DNA of 64,000 bases from Maniola hyperantus (taxonomy: Eukaryota > Arthropoda > Insecta > Lepidoptera > Nymphalidae), in the NCBI RefSeq assembly GCF_902806685.2, contig NC_048538.1, positions 7,502,001 to 7,566,000 of the forward strand. Direction: 5' to 3'. The position numbers were made by a program, and so were the translations under genes. Numbering within the stretch: position 1 is the stretch's first letter; each line of letters begins with the position of its first letter. The notes under the pieces are model-generated. The model made no database searches, was not told where the DNA came from, and saw only the letters and a program-made list of their open reading frames with translations. Below, one piece after another: positions 1 through 10,594 of this stretch.

Positions 1-246
1 ATAGTCTATCATGCTGGCCAAGTGCGGATTGGTAGACTTCACAAAACTTTGAGAATATTATGGAGAATTCAGGCATGATGGTTTCCTCGCGATGTTTTTC
101 TTAACCGTGCAAGCAAGTGATATTTCAATTGCTTAATAAACGCACATAATCCCGAAAAATTAGAGGTGCGTGCCTGGGATCGAACCCGGATCCCCCAACT
201 ACGAGGCCGACGACGTCGTCTACCACTAGTGACGGCTATCACCGCT
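1..246 (-). mobile_element. tRNA-derived SINE, family A, cut by the window edge
   Basis: Read on the minus strand, it has a tRNA-like head with a B-box-like gggttcgatccc at about 174-190. This is followed by the family body (cacgcacctctaa, then a cgaggaaacc motif, then ctccataat and the ccaatccgcacttggcc tail). The same body occurs at 18588-18885 and, split in two, at 21018-21205 plus 42121-42245. The tail runs off the left edge. It is a retroposed SINE copy, not a tRNA gene, because the head is diverged and the body is shared between loci. Confidence 0.75.
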
Positions 247-668
247 GATTGGGTTTAACATTTTATATTAGGTAAGTAGATAGGCATGACTGTAATCACA
301 ATATACCTACATACATAGTTAAATAGTTCTAAATCCGAACATTATTATTTTACCCACTTTTTAAATGATATATTTCAATCACCTATTGACAGTAAACATA
401 GTCATGGCCATAAAATACATTATTATCTCGACAAAATACAAAGGCGTAACAAATCAAATTCCAATATAGGTATACCTACCTACCTACGTATGAGAAATTT
501 GCGCGATCTGCTTGCGATATAAGACAACGTGCTATTGTCCTTTTATCTCAACGATCAATGCATTTGTATTCGAGTATGTGAAAAATAGGCGCTAAGAAAA
601 TTTGATGTGCATAATATATTATATAGGTACTGGTGTGTGGACGGAAAGCGGTGAGGGCGCGTACGCTC

Positions 669-740
669 CGACGTCACAAGAAAACCGAGGTCTCTATATA
701 AGCACGCCTGACCCTCCCACTGGCACCACTCGCAAGCTAG
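669..740 (+). promoter_or_regulatory. TATA-box core promoter of the IP3 3-kinase gene
   Basis: A clear TATA box (tatataag, 695-702) lies about 134 bp before the first usable ATG at 836. Transcription would start near 725-730, and no ATG lies between there and 836. CRE-like half sites gacgtca occur upstream (670-676) and just downstream (745-751). This suggests, but does not show, a signal-responsive promoter. Confidence 0.55.
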
Positions 741-835
741 CAATAGACGTCAAGTCACGCACGCCGATCGCTTCTCGCGCGTTGTTGTATATCGCTCATT
801 CGTTTCCGCACTTCCATCGCTCGCACTCGTACATC

Positions 836-2399
836 ATGACCGTCACCAGCAAGATGAACAGTGTGTCCCGCCAATCGGTCCTGAGCCGCCTTGGACCTGG
901 CGGCCTCCTCTATGCCGCAAACAAAATTATTGCGGTACGTCATCCCATTGTGTGGTGTTAATTTTATATGGAAGTGAATATTGTTCAACAGTGTTAATGT
1001 GTCCGCAAATATGGTGTTTGAACTCGTCCTTTTCATTGTCTGCAGGTTGCTGCTGGCAAGGATGAGGAACGTTGGCGCAGTAAGAATGAGGGAGCCTTGT
1101 TCAGGCGCTGGAAACGTACCACGTCCTCGGAGTCCAACGCTCCCGCCGTCGCTGTACCAACCACGCCAGTATCGCAACCCTCCGAATTGCTCAAATTCTT
1201 AGCTATTGTAAGTATTTTTTCATCATAATATTTTTACCTCTTTTACTTTAACGCGCCCAACAATTAACTATTATACAAAGAATATAATTATTATGATTAT
1301 AACTACCTAGTTATTTTTTTGTTTTTTACATGTATATTATAAAGAAACGACAGCTCCTAAATGCGTCACACTAATAATTAAGTCATAAGATAATGCGAAT
1401 CAAGTAGGATACCCTAAACAAGTAGGTAACTACGATAGTTGAATGTATAACTCACGAATATGTATCCTTTTGTTACAGAATGCATTAGAGCTCTCAGCAC
1501 CAGCATCCGACGCTTTACTCAAGTCGCGATCTTCGGAATGGTTCCAGCTGTCGGGACACCCAGGCTCCTTGGCGCCTGCAGGTCCCGGCACCGTCTGGAA
1601 GCGCCGCGCTGCCGGCGATCATCCAGCACACAACCCTGAACGCGACGCCTACGAGGCTCTCGCAGCCTGCCCCCAGATGCGCTCCGCCATTCCTCGCTAC
1701 TACAGGGAGTTGGAATATGGTGGCGAACACTTCATTGAACTACAAGATCTGCTGCATGGTTTTCGTGACCCACACGTTATGGATGTGAAAATGGGTACTC
1801 GAACTTTCCTAGAAGATGAAGTCAGCAATGCTCGCGCCAGGCACGACCTTTACGAGAAAATGGTCCGCCTGGACCCTAACGCTCCCACCGAAGCGGAGCA
1901 TGCTGCGCGCGCTGTGACCAAGCTGCGTTACATGCAGTTCCGCGAGCAGTGCTCGTCATCTGCGGAGCAAGGCTTCCGCATCGAAGCCGTCAAACTCCCC
2001 GGCCAACCGCCACTGACAGACCTCCAAAGAGTCCGAGAGCCAAAACAATTGACGGCCACGATCGCCCGCTTCCTCGGCAACGATGACCGCGCCCGTCGTG
2101 CTATCGCTGCTCGTCTCCGCGAAATCAAGAGCTCGTTTGAAAAGTCGGATTTCTTCAAAAAACATGAAATCGTGGGAAGTAGTATTTTTATCATCTACGA
2201 TGATGAACGAGTCGGTGCTTGGCTCATCGATTTCGGAAAAACTCGGCGCGTACCAGATGACATAAAAATTACCCACCGAGAGTGTTGGCAACAGGGCAAC
2301 CACGAGGAAGGTTTCTTATATGGATTAGATAGGCTAATAAATACAATTGAAACAGCAACGCTTTCTGAAGCGACGACTGAACCAGATGTTTCACGTTGA
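836..2399 (+). CDS. IP3K: inositol-trisphosphate 3-kinase (IP3K), three exons, 393 aa
   Basis: Exons are 836-934, 1046-1207 and 1479-2399; all introns are GT-AG and phase 0. The enzyme phosphorylates Ins(1,4,5)P3 to Ins(1,3,4,5)P4 in the cytosol and so tunes calcium release. The N-terminal 87 residues are short and unlike the long actin-binding leaders of vertebrate isoforms. The catalytic domain runs from about residue 107 (EWFQLSGHPGS). It carries the family signature PHVMDVKMGTRTFLEDE (185-201), the YEKMVRLDP and YMQFRE segments (212-242), GFRIE (252-256), the VGSS strand (319-322) and the metal-binding LIDFGKT (336-342). All key residues of the inositol-polyphosphate kinase fold that I can recognise are present, so it looks functional. 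The start was chosen because the ATG at 836 is the first one downstream of the TATA box. In-frame ATGs at 602 and 605 lie upstream of that box. IP3K1-like rather than IP3K2-like is a guess from its short length. Confidence 0.93.
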
Positions 2400-3088
2400 A
2401 CAATCGGCGAGAGGAAGCTGGACTCGCCCCGCGGTTACTGTTCGCTTGGCCTGAGTGCCCGTGCCGTTCTTCTGGCGTCAAAGTCGAGGCCCGAAGATGT
2501 ACAGAAATACTACGTTTTGTGTTTGTCTATGTGAAAGAGAATGCGATCTATCACCCAATAATTTGATCTAGTCCTTAATGAAATAATTTTTTAATTATAA
2601 TTTTTGAGTTTGATCCAATGTTTGATTTTATTTTACCTGACTTAAATGAAATTCTCATGTAAAGGTACCTAGGTAGTGGAACAATTTTTTTTTCAAACTA
2701 TCTAATTATTTAAATCTAATGTGTACATACGTAGGTACACCTTAGATTTAAATAAATACAATAGGTAATTAAGTAGGTATATAGTAGCATAATAGGTATA
2801 GTAGTCACAGGTTTTTATAGTAACTAGGTATAGAAATAGATCAAAGTGAATATTATAATAACCGACCTACTGAAGAGTATCTAAGTAGTACATAAGTAAC
2901 AAATCAATACGTAGCGATAGGAAAAATTAATAGTATTCAAAATATACAAAGTCCCTATTGAAAATAAAATTAATAGTATTCAATATACATAAATTCAATA
3001 TTCAATATTCAATATTCATAAAATACCTAAATATGTTTAAGATCATTTGTAGATCACTAAATATATAATAGAAAAAGATAACAAGTCA
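2400..3088. other. IP3K 3' flank, AT-rich, with a candidate poly(A) signal in a hairpin
   Basis: No ORF of note. An inverted repeat at 2705-2757 (arms around atttaaatctaa and ttagatttaaat, with gtgtac near the loop) contains an aataaa at 2751-2756. This is the first canonical poly(A) signal after the IP3K stop, giving a 3' UTR of about 370 nt. From 2870 to 3060 there is low-complexity AT-rich DNA with repeated ttcaatatt. Confidence 0.4.
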
Positions 3089-3298
3089 TGTAAAGTCTGT
3101 TCACTAACATAGTGTCACTACCCAACTAGTGTTTATTAAGTATTTATTTTTATAAGAATAATATAGCAGGTAGGTATTCTATTTTATTCTTATAGAATAG
3201 AAAACATTTATTTAACGAACAATTGTATTATAATAAAAGCAAAATAATAAAAGCGCCTGCGGGTGTAGCGACACTAAGGTAGTGAACAGACTTTACCT
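3089..3298. mobile_element. MITE, about 38-bp terminal inverted repeats
   Basis: The ends match as inverted repeats: tgtaaagtctgttcactaa at 3089-3107 and its complement at about 3279-3298, continuing inward through agtgtc(a/g)ctac. There is no coding capacity. The interior is AT-rich. Superfamily was not assigned because no clear target duplication is visible. Confidence 0.7.
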
Positions 3299-4137
3299 GA
3301 ATTTTTTTTTCTTACGAAGAACTCTAACTAAAATACATCACATAATTTGACATCTTCGGCATTATAGCGCCATCTAGTATGCATTAATAGAATTGCCTTT
3401 TCAAGAAATACTAACAAGCTGGCGCTGATACGCGAGTCACGAGTGTCGGCAACTGGCAGCTGTTGGTTGTAGATTTTCTGTTACGCGCGCTCTCTATACT
3501 TATTTTACACGCCAAAGCCTGTAGTTTCAAAAATAAATATTTTCTATAGGATGGGCTTCCACCAGAACTGATTACTTTCACGACTGACTTTCATTATTAT
3601 GAGGATGGGTCAGTTTGGATGCGGTTTTTAAATATTACGGAAGCTTTTAAAGTTTTTTGTACATCGGTAATAGTAAAAAAAGTCGCATCCAAATCGGTCC
3701 ATTCCTTAATCGTACCTAAAATAGACTAGGTACTGCGTTTTAAAGATGTTTGCAGATCACTTTACCTAGGTAATTTGGTATTTTGGTATTACCTAGGTAA
3801 AGCCTTTAAAATTTTAAGTGCTACACGGAACTGTTGCAGAGATGAAAGTTCCTTGTGTCCCCTTACTCATAATCATCATGATCAACCCATCGCCGCGCGC
3901 CAGTCCCCTACTGAGGTCGGGTCTCCTCTCAGAATTAGAAGAACTGTTCGGTGAAATAATATTGTAAATGCCGAGCATATACTTTGTTATTGAATTCCAA
4001 GTCTCAAGTCTTCAATCCTGATGCTGCAAGGTACTGAACTCCTAAGCCATGTGGATTTGGAAAGTTTTGCTGGTATTCATTGATATTTTACGTACCAAGC
4101 AATGACTACCTATACGAAAAAGCTTAAAAAAAATCAA
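3299..4137. other. intergenic spacer with a perfect 15-bp-stem palindrome
   Basis: No gene found. At 3760-3802 ctttacctaggtaat and attacctaggtaaag form a perfect 15-bp inverted repeat around a 13-nt loop. A GC-richer patch at 3410-3500 (cgcgagtcacgagtgtcgg, acgcgcgctctctatac) is unexplained. Confidence 0.4.
3367..3378 (-). promoter_or_regulatory. CTCF-like core motif
   Basis: The minus strand reads ACTAGATGGCGC, close to the insulator protein CTCF core (AGRKGGCGC preceded by CA/CT). It sits in the spacer between the convergent IP3K and ncd genes. A single match in AT-rich DNA can be chance, so this is only a candidate. Confidence 0.25.
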
Positions 4138-4336
4138 AACACCGACTTCCAAAACCACTACAAAGTAAAAAATAAATTTTGTTTCTACACGTGTATGTAT
4201 GTAATATGTATGAAGTCGGGGGAGCATAATAAAAGAAACTAGAAATCAAAACGTAAAGCTGACCCGACTTCAACATACATACACTTGTAGAAACAAAATT
4301 TATTTTTTACTTTGTAGTGGTTTTGGAAGTCTGTTT
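4138..4336. mobile_element. foldback element, about 75-bp arms
   Basis: The left arm starts with accgacttccaaaaccacta (4141). The right arm ends with its near-exact complement (about 4315-4333). The match runs through the tttctacac(g/t)tgtatgtatgt segment and then cgacttc near the centre, leaving a loop of about 60 bp. There is no ORF other than shadows. Confidence 0.7.
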
Positions 4337-4772
4337 TTTAATTATTTTTTTACGTAAACTCAGGGCTCTAGTTCATAACGTTGCTAAGTAGGGCTGATTT
4401 ATATTTACCAAAATTATGAACGAGTAGGTACCTACTCAAATAAAGTTTTTTTATACTAGATATTGAGTAGATAAATAAATAAATGAACTACGAGTAAATA
4501 CGAGCATTTTATAAAGACATCCTATATAATATCGAGAAAATTATATATTTTAAAGTATTTTACACATTAAAAAAGTAATGCACAAACAGATTTTAAGTCA
4601 AATACACGGAAATGGACTTATACAAGCACGCTGGAAGAGGTGTGCCATACAAAATGAGTTATTTTTTGTGCAGACTCGAAGAGACTTCCCGATACGGCAA
4701 CCGAGCGTACGGCGAATTACATTGAAATTTTTTGTCAAATATAGACATTTAGATCAGAGTTTTAGATTTGAC

Positions 4773-5112
4773 GACCTCCCTGGCGCAGTGGTGAGCGCTG
4801 TGGTCTTATTAGTGGGAGGTCCTGGGTTCGATTCCTGGCAGGGGTTTGGAATTTTATAATTTCTAAATTTCTGGTCTGGTCTGGTGGGAGGCTTCGGCCG
4901 TGGCTAGTTACCACCCTACCGGCAAAGCCGTACCGCCAAGCGATTTAGCGTTCCGGTACGATGCCGTGTAGAAACCAAAGGGGAATGGGTTTAATAAAAA
5001 CTGCCATACCCCTTCCAGGTTAGCCCGCTATCATCTTAGACTGCATCATCACTTACCATCAGGTGAGATTGCAGTCAAGGGCTAACTTGTATCTGAATAA
5101 AAAAAAAAAAAG
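4773..5112 (+). mobile_element. tRNA-derived SINE, family B, full length
   Basis: The head has an A-box-like tggcgcagtggtgagcg and a B-box-like gggttcgattcc. The body contains ggcttcggccgtggctagtt, a cgatttagcgttccggtacg block and catcaggtgagattgcagtc. It ends in a poly(A) tract (about 5098-5112). Other copies are at 44890-45191 (-), 46143-46458 (+), 52797-52950 (-) and a head-only remnant near 52434-52460. Confidence 0.85.
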
Positions 5113-5347
5113 AGTACACTCACATGACGTTCACTGCTGCTACCAGTACCAAAAGGCGAAAATCAAGTTGCTTTAAGAACAGGTCGATAATTGCAGGTTC
5201 AGCGTACTTGTATATTAGCAGGGGTCAGTGACTAGTGACTACATTTATAAAAACTAGTCGATAAAAACTTATTATATTATCTAAAGTCTAAACTGCATTG
5301 AATATAAATGAGATGCAATATGGATTTAACTGAATTTTAACCATACT

Positions 5348-5560
5348 TAATATAATAAATGCGAAAGTGCGTCTGCCTCTCTATCCGTCTGTCTGTCTGC
5401 TAGCTTTTCACCATCCGTTTAACCTATTTCGATGTTTGAGATAGCTGGCATCCCGGGGAAAGCTAAAAATATGCTTTTGATCCCGGAAAATCAAAGAGTT
5501 CCTGCGGGATTTTAAAAAACCTAAATCACGCGGACGAAATCGGGGGCACCGTCTAGTCAT
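5348..5560 (+). mobile_element. Helitron-like non-autonomous element
   Basis: It starts aatataataaatgcgaaagtg, passes through cccggaaaatcaaagagttcc, and ends cacgcggacgaaatcggggg with a ctag end at about 5553. This structure is the common lepidopteran Helitron-like family that appears many times further on in this window. No coding capacity. Confidence 0.65.
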
Positions 5561-5867
5561 CTATAAGATTTATCACTTAAAGATTATAGAGGCGCTGACT
5601 TATCACTTGTAACTATTTCTGAGACCTATCTGGAATTTGAATTGTAAATAATAATTGAGTAGGTAATTAATTTTTCTAAAAAATGATATGAAATGTGCAC
5701 ATTTCGTACTCTGTAGATTGGTTCGAAAGTTAAACTTCCCAAACAGTAGGTATTACAACTGTCCAGAAAAGTAAGTATGGAATTCCATTTCTGGCCAGTA
5801 GGTATTACAGCAGCAGCTGTCCCGAAAAGTAAGTCATAAGTTTGAATTTGGAATTAGAACATTACCT

Positions 5868-6403
5868 ACTGCACGAGATCGGGAAGTAAGCGTTTTCTGG
5901 TCGAGTGTGAGTTACTACTATGAAAGTTTGAATTTGGTATAATCTTTCTTCTTGAATATCTTGTATATTTTTAATTTTTTTTTTCTTTAGCTTAAATAGT
6001 TTGAATTCAGAACTCTACCGAATTGCGTTTCAAGCGCTGTAAGCGTCATTCGGAGCAAAAGTTTAAAAAGTTAATTTTTTTGTCTTCATATTAAAAAGCC
6101 CGAATTGACAGTTCGTTTTAAATTATTTATTAAAAACAAGTTACCTTCCTACTAGATAAAATGATTCAAGTATGGAATTTAATTGCACACCTAATTTGAG
6201 AGGAGGCCAAATTAGCAAAATACATAGTATATATACTTTTTAAAATAAATTACTGGTTTAATTTTTAAGAAAAGCACTAAACATATTCATGCCTCGACCG
6301 GAAGTGCCTTTCTGGCCTCGTGTTATAGACGTCCTCGCCAAAGCTCGGCCGTCTTATTCACACTCGACCAGAAAACGCTTACTTCCCGGTCTCGTGCAGT
6401 AAT
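5868..6403. mobile_element. DNA element with about 45-bp terminal inverted repeats
   Basis: The left end (5869-5910) reads ctgcacgagatcgggaagta and on through gcgttttctggtcgagtgtga. The right end (6357-6398) is its complement with one change. The interior of about 450 bp is AT-rich and has no transposase. A hAT or Tc1-type origin cannot be told apart by eye. Confidence 0.75.
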
Positions 6404-7217
6404 GCACTATTTCTCAAACATGCTTGGAAATTTGAGCATTATTTTGACAACCTTCTTCGAGATAAATCGAAATTGCTTTAGGTACCTACAGGTCAAATAC
6501 ATGCGAGCAGCGGACAGCAAAAGTTGTATGAAAAACTATTTCTGTTGTGATTTACGGCCAAATAAATTACATAGTAAATCTAGTTCATTTCTGTCGTGTA
6601 ATTTAAAAATGGAACGAATTTTTACTCCAAGGAGGTACCTAACTTGTCATACGTTTTATTCAAATTTCGAACTGGCTTGCAAATAGAAAGCTGTTTATTG
6701 AAAAAAAACAAATGAACATTCTCACGGAATAAATTATTGTTGTCACTTGTTCTTTTGAAAAGTAATTGTATTTGAAAGAAAGAAGATAGAAAAGACGTTA
6801 ATTTGGCAAAATGAGTCAATGAGTGTGATGAACTTTAACGCCACCTAAAATTCAAGAGGCGGCAAGAGCCATAATTGAAAACTTGTTACCGCCAAAATCG
6901 AAATAACAAAAATTTATGCCTAGGTATTACTTAGTTTTAATTTCCGCGCATTGAGAAAAGTATCTACTATACAAGCCTTGGCCACAACTAGGCATTGATA
7001 GACTTACGTAAATTGAAAACATTACAACAAAATGTTTTTGGTATTAACACTTCTAGGCTTGGCGTGAAACGGAATGTACAACCGTTATTTAATTTTTTTT
7101 GAACTCAAACCCACAAATTCTAAAATCACAAATCAGATTTGACTTATTATTCGTTTCAGTACTGGTACCGTCAACCGATTTTAATTTATTATTATTATTA
7201 TAACACAACTTAAAAGT
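6404..7217. other. intergenic spacer, no gene seen
   Basis: AT-rich unique-looking DNA. Two short ORFs (6402-6686 +, 6622-6819 -) overlap each other, have no recognisable domain and show no splice or promoter context, so neither is called. Confidence 0.3.
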
Positions 7218-7733
7218 CTAATATCCCGATATAAGACGACCTTCACCGAGCACCGAGCATGGATGAAATGTATTTTATATTCAATTTAATGTCAATAAAT
7301 ATATTGCATATGGGTTGCCTAAAAACTATCAGTCCGGGATATGATTAATTAATAATTAAGAAAAAAAAATTTTAAATCATTTCACTGGTTTGTTTAATTG
7401 ACAAATTCCATACTAATCAAAAGTATGAAGCCCATAGAATATGCAAATGTTATTTTTTTCCCAGGCAGGCAGGTATAAACAGGTAAATCGAAACTAGTAA
7501 CTTGCACCGCATTAATGAATAAAAGTTAAATGAAAATAAAAATTATTTCTTTAACCTAACGTTTGCATATTCTATGGGGTTCATACTTTTTATTATTATT
7601 AATTAATCATCCTGGACTGAAATTTTTTAGGCAACCCATATGCAATATATTTATTGACATATTAAATTGAATATAAAATAAGTTTTATCTATTTACCAGC
7701 TCGGTGAAGGTCGTTCTATATCGGGATCCTATA
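7218..7733. mobile_element. large foldback MITE, arms of about 180-240 bp
   Basis: Left end atatcccgatataagacgac (7221) pairs with the right end (7715-7730). The pairing continues through gaccttcaccgagc, the ttatattcaattta and caataaatatattgcatat blocks, and inward to a catagaatatgcaaa block near 7432-7448 and its complement near 7563-7579. Only a short central part is unpaired. No ORF. A transcript of it would form a very long hairpin. Confidence 0.8.
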
Positions 7734-7833
7734 CTAAGTATAACGAAAACTTGTCCAGCAATATCATAATAAATTGTAAGTTATGTTGTAATTTTTTTAA
7801 GAAAAGCATTTGATTAACAAATCATATACAAAG

Positions 7834-8135
7834 TGTAACCAGAACGCTGGCAAAAACGAAGACAGGTGATAGTACTGATAACAACTGATATACCAAAAAA
7901 AAAAATTATAAGTTTACGATTTATTGCAAATAAAACATCTGACTGACGCTAGAGGTAGAGGCGTCAATGCCGCGTCATAGACGGGGCATTGACCCAAGTA
8001 TTGCACGCTATACATTGCGGGTTTGAAAAATACTATATCACTAAAACTATAAAATGAGGCAAATGGTTATTGGTATTGGATTGTGTTTAAGTAGTATAAC
8101 AATAACGCAAAGTTTTTGCTAGCGTTCTGGTTACA
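7834..8135. mobile_element. MITE with 24-bp terminal inverted repeats
   Basis: The left end tgtaaccagaacgctggcaa (7834) and the complement of the right end differ by one base over about 24 bp. The total is about 300 bp and non-coding. It lies just downstream of the ncd stop codon. Confidence 0.75.
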
Positions 8136-8154
8136 TCATGTGTAGACAATATGT

Positions 8155-8160
8155 TTTATT
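8155..8160 (-). terminator. candidate poly(A) signal of ncd
   Basis: The minus strand reads AATAAA about 254 nt after the ncd stop. It is the closest canonical signal I found and lies just beside the MITE at 7834-8135. Confidence 0.35.
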
Positions 8161-8413
8161 GCCTTAAAAATATTAAACAAAAAACTTCGGTGGTGTATTT
8201 AGTAATTACGTTTAAAAATTACTCAAATAACTAATTAAATCTACTAATAAAAATTAAGTTGCATCATTTAGTTATACTACTGCTATATTATTTAGTTATA
8301 CAATAAAATGTACAATAAATACCTAATACAAAGTTGATATTAGTAAGTAGTATAACTAAGTGTCACTATGGAATATATAGATTGTAGGTCAGTAAAAATA
8401 AATGTCAAGTAAG

Positions 8414-10330
8414 TTAAAAGTCAACTAATTGTGTTAAATTTTTCTTTGCCTTGGTTGCTCGGCAGCTGTTTACTTTTGTGGCAAACCTCAAGGAGTTGAG
8501 AGTCTCACCGAAACATTCATCAAATTGGTTGATATTTACCAACATAAGGGTTTTGGAGTTACCCCCAAGGCTCGGCATCAATAGATGAGTAAGTTTTGAA
8601 TTTCTGTATGGGATATGGCTCTGGTTGGTCTGTAATGATAAGATCACTTTGCCTAGATCAGAAAGTGATCTATTGATATGTTTTGTTTCATCCATCCTCT
8701 GAGTAGTTTTCCCACTTTCCGAACCTGCTAAATCTACTAGGTTCAGGTTACTAGTGAACTTTTCCTTACGTTTCTCATTGACAGCAGTTATTCTAATCTG
8801 TGCAACTGAATGAGACCTGGAGCTTCTCTCGTTGTTTATAGTAGCAGCAGTTTGTCTGTTACGTTGAGCAGATAACATCAGCCTGATGAAGTCGTGAGAA
8901 CTCTTAACTTCTTCTTCTTTCAAATTTGAAACATACAAGTCAGTGCCTTTAGAATTCATCATCTTGATTTCGTGAATCGGTTGATCTTTACGACTCGCTT
9001 GATCTTTACATGAATTCAATAAATCATATATTATTTCGTTGTAAATTTCTAAAAACGAAGCTTTTATAGTTAGGTCCCAACCCATTCTCTTGAGATCCTT
9101 CATGCAAGTGAAAATCATGTTAATAGCCCTGGGTATTATACCATATTGTTCATCTTCGTTACCACCTTCCATCGTGTAAGTCTTGCCGGAACCAGTTTGG
9201 CCGTATGCAAAGATGCACACATTAAAGCCATCTAAAGCGGACTGGACCATTTGAGAAACTTCAGCAAACACATCTTCCTGAGTTGAATGACAAGTGAAAA
9301 TGCCATCAAAAGTGAATGAATGCTGAGATTTACCTTTACGGGCTGAATTGAGGAGTTCAATTTTTTCCACTTCTATGGAACATGCGTCAAGCACATTTAG
9401 ATTGTACAGGGGCTTTGATGCCTCTGATTGAAGTGGTGGTCGTACCCTGCAATACACACGAATATTTCCTTTCAGATCTTGTACAGTATTTCTCAAAGCT
9501 CTTTGATCAGTGTACATTGCAGCTAATATGTTTTGCAATGCATCTGTGTCAGTTTTAGTTTTTCTTATAATGTCAAGTGCATCTTTGTGGTCCAACTGCA
9601 ATTTATCATGTTCTACAGATATTTTTTTGAGGTGGTCTGTTAAAACTCTCAATGCTTCAGTCTCTTCACTGAGACTTTTATGACGGCGCGATAAATCATC
9701 AAACTCCATTTTAAGTCTGTCAAATTCTACAGACTTAAGTTTCAAACTATTTGTGACATCTTCCAGAAGGTTAGCTTTACTAAGCAGATCTTCATTTTCT
9801 CGTTTTATGATTTCATGATCAATCTTTAAGCTTTCATACTCAACTGATTTCTGTCTAAGATCTTTCGAAGTGCTGAATAGTTTTTCTTTCAACATGTCCC
9901 TCTCTGCTACATTGCCTTCAACTGTTTCCTTAACCTTTTCATACTCATCAGACACTTCAACATGCTTGTCTCGTAGTTCACTAAGCTCATTTTTTATTGC
10001 CTTGTGTTTCTCTAGCAAGTCGTTAAATCTTGCCTTGTAATCATATGGAGCAATTCTAGGCGCTACTGCTGTAGTTTTCTTTTCCACTTTAGCTATTTTA
10101 TTAGGTACCTCAGCTACAGATGTCGAGGGTACAGTAGCTGATCTCTTAGTGCGAGGAGCTGGGACAGTATTAGCCGAAGCACTCCGCATTGGTCTAGTAT
10201 GATTCAGTATTAAGTTCTTTCTATCCATCTCACTAAGGCTGCCGCCAATTGTCCTCGTCATATTTCGTGTATTTGACAACCCTGGCCGGTTTTCTTTAAC
10301 AGCCGCTGGGTATTTCGGAATGCGCGACAT
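8414..10330 (-). CDS. ncd: kinesin-14 minus-end-directed motor, Ncd type, 638 aa
   Basis: A C-terminal-motor kinesin that cross-links and slides spindle microtubules in mitosis and meiosis. Residues 1-95 are a basic, Ser/Pro-rich microtubule-binding tail. Residues about 98-285 are a heptad-rich coiled-coil stalk. The class-defining neck LKGNIRVYCRVRP is at 286-298 and the motor at about 290-625. Nucleotide motifs are intact: P-loop GQTGSGKT (377-384), switch I NNERSSRSHS (499-508), switch II LVDLAGSE (531-538) and the microtubule-contact motif YRNSKLTHLL (575-584). The short C-terminal end NSCRATKAKK resembles Ncd. On the minus strand the ATG at 10330 is directly preceded by ttttcag, a splice acceptor. 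The 17 further in-frame codons upstream are therefore intron, and the 5' UTR exon lies further right. The CDS itself is uninterrupted, in contrast to the split bin3 and IP3K genes. Confidence 0.94.
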   Translation of the reverse strand: MSRIPKYPAAVKENRPGLSNTRNMTRTIGGSLSEMDRKNLILNHTRPMRSASANTVPAPRTKRSATVPSTSVAEVPNKIAKVEKKTTAVAPRIAPYDYKARFNDLLEKHKAIKNELSELRDKHVEVSDEYEKVKETVEGNVAERDMLKEKLFSTSKDLRQKSVEYESLKIDHEIIKRENEDLLSKANLLEDVTNSLKLKSVEFDRLKMEFDDLSRRHKSLSEETEALRVLTDHLKKISVEHDKLQLDHKDALDIIRKTKTDTDALQNILAAMYTDQRALRNTVQDLKGNIRVYCRVRPPLQSEASKPLYNLNVLDACSIEVEKIELLNSARKGKSQHSFTFDGIFTCHSTQEDVFAEVSQMVQSALDGFNVCIFAYGQTGSGKTYTMEGGNEDEQYGIIPRAINMIFTCMKDLKRMGWDLTIKASFLEIYNEIIYDLLNSCKDQASRKDQPIHEIKMMNSKGTDLYVSNLKEEEVKSSHDFIRLMLSAQRNRQTAATINNERSSRSHSVAQIRITAVNEKRKEKFTSNLNLVDLAGSESGKTTQRMDETKHINRSLSDLGKVILSLQTNQSHIPYRNSKLTHLLMPSLGGNSKTLMLVNINQFDECFGETLNSLRFATKVNSCRATKAKKNLTQLVDF

Positions 10331-10594
10331 CTGAAAAGCATAATATAAAAGTAATGAATGAAAAAGAGACTTACTCTTCAATTACTACTACAAAATAAGT
10401 ATCAAATAAAATGAGTGGCTGTATCATGGCCAATGATTAAGTAGAGGAGTAATAAATTTCAACAGTCGCATTATATTTTCACATCACTACACCACAATAA
10501 CTTACGCACCTTAAATTATTTAATTTACAATGAAAAACATTAAATTAGCACAATTAAAGTAAATTATTAGTTATATTTCGTTTGTCAAAACAAA

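Noticed and set aside
602..961. 119-residue ORF as a separate gene
   Set aside because: It spans the promoter and TATA box. Only its part from 836 to 934 is coding, as IP3K exon 1.
1443..1478. ATG at 1443 as the start of the kinase
   Set aside because: The first 12 codons read through a polypyrimidine tract and cag. Exon 3 starts at 1479 and joins in phase to exons 1 and 2.
4773..4850. tRNA genes at SINE heads (also 174-246, 21018-21090, 46143-46220)
   Set aside because: A and B boxes are present, but each head continues into a shared SINE body and the same unit occurs at several loci.
10331..10381. 17 extra N-terminal residues for Ncd
   Set aside because: They lie upstream of a splice acceptor that touches the ATG at 10330 and are intron.
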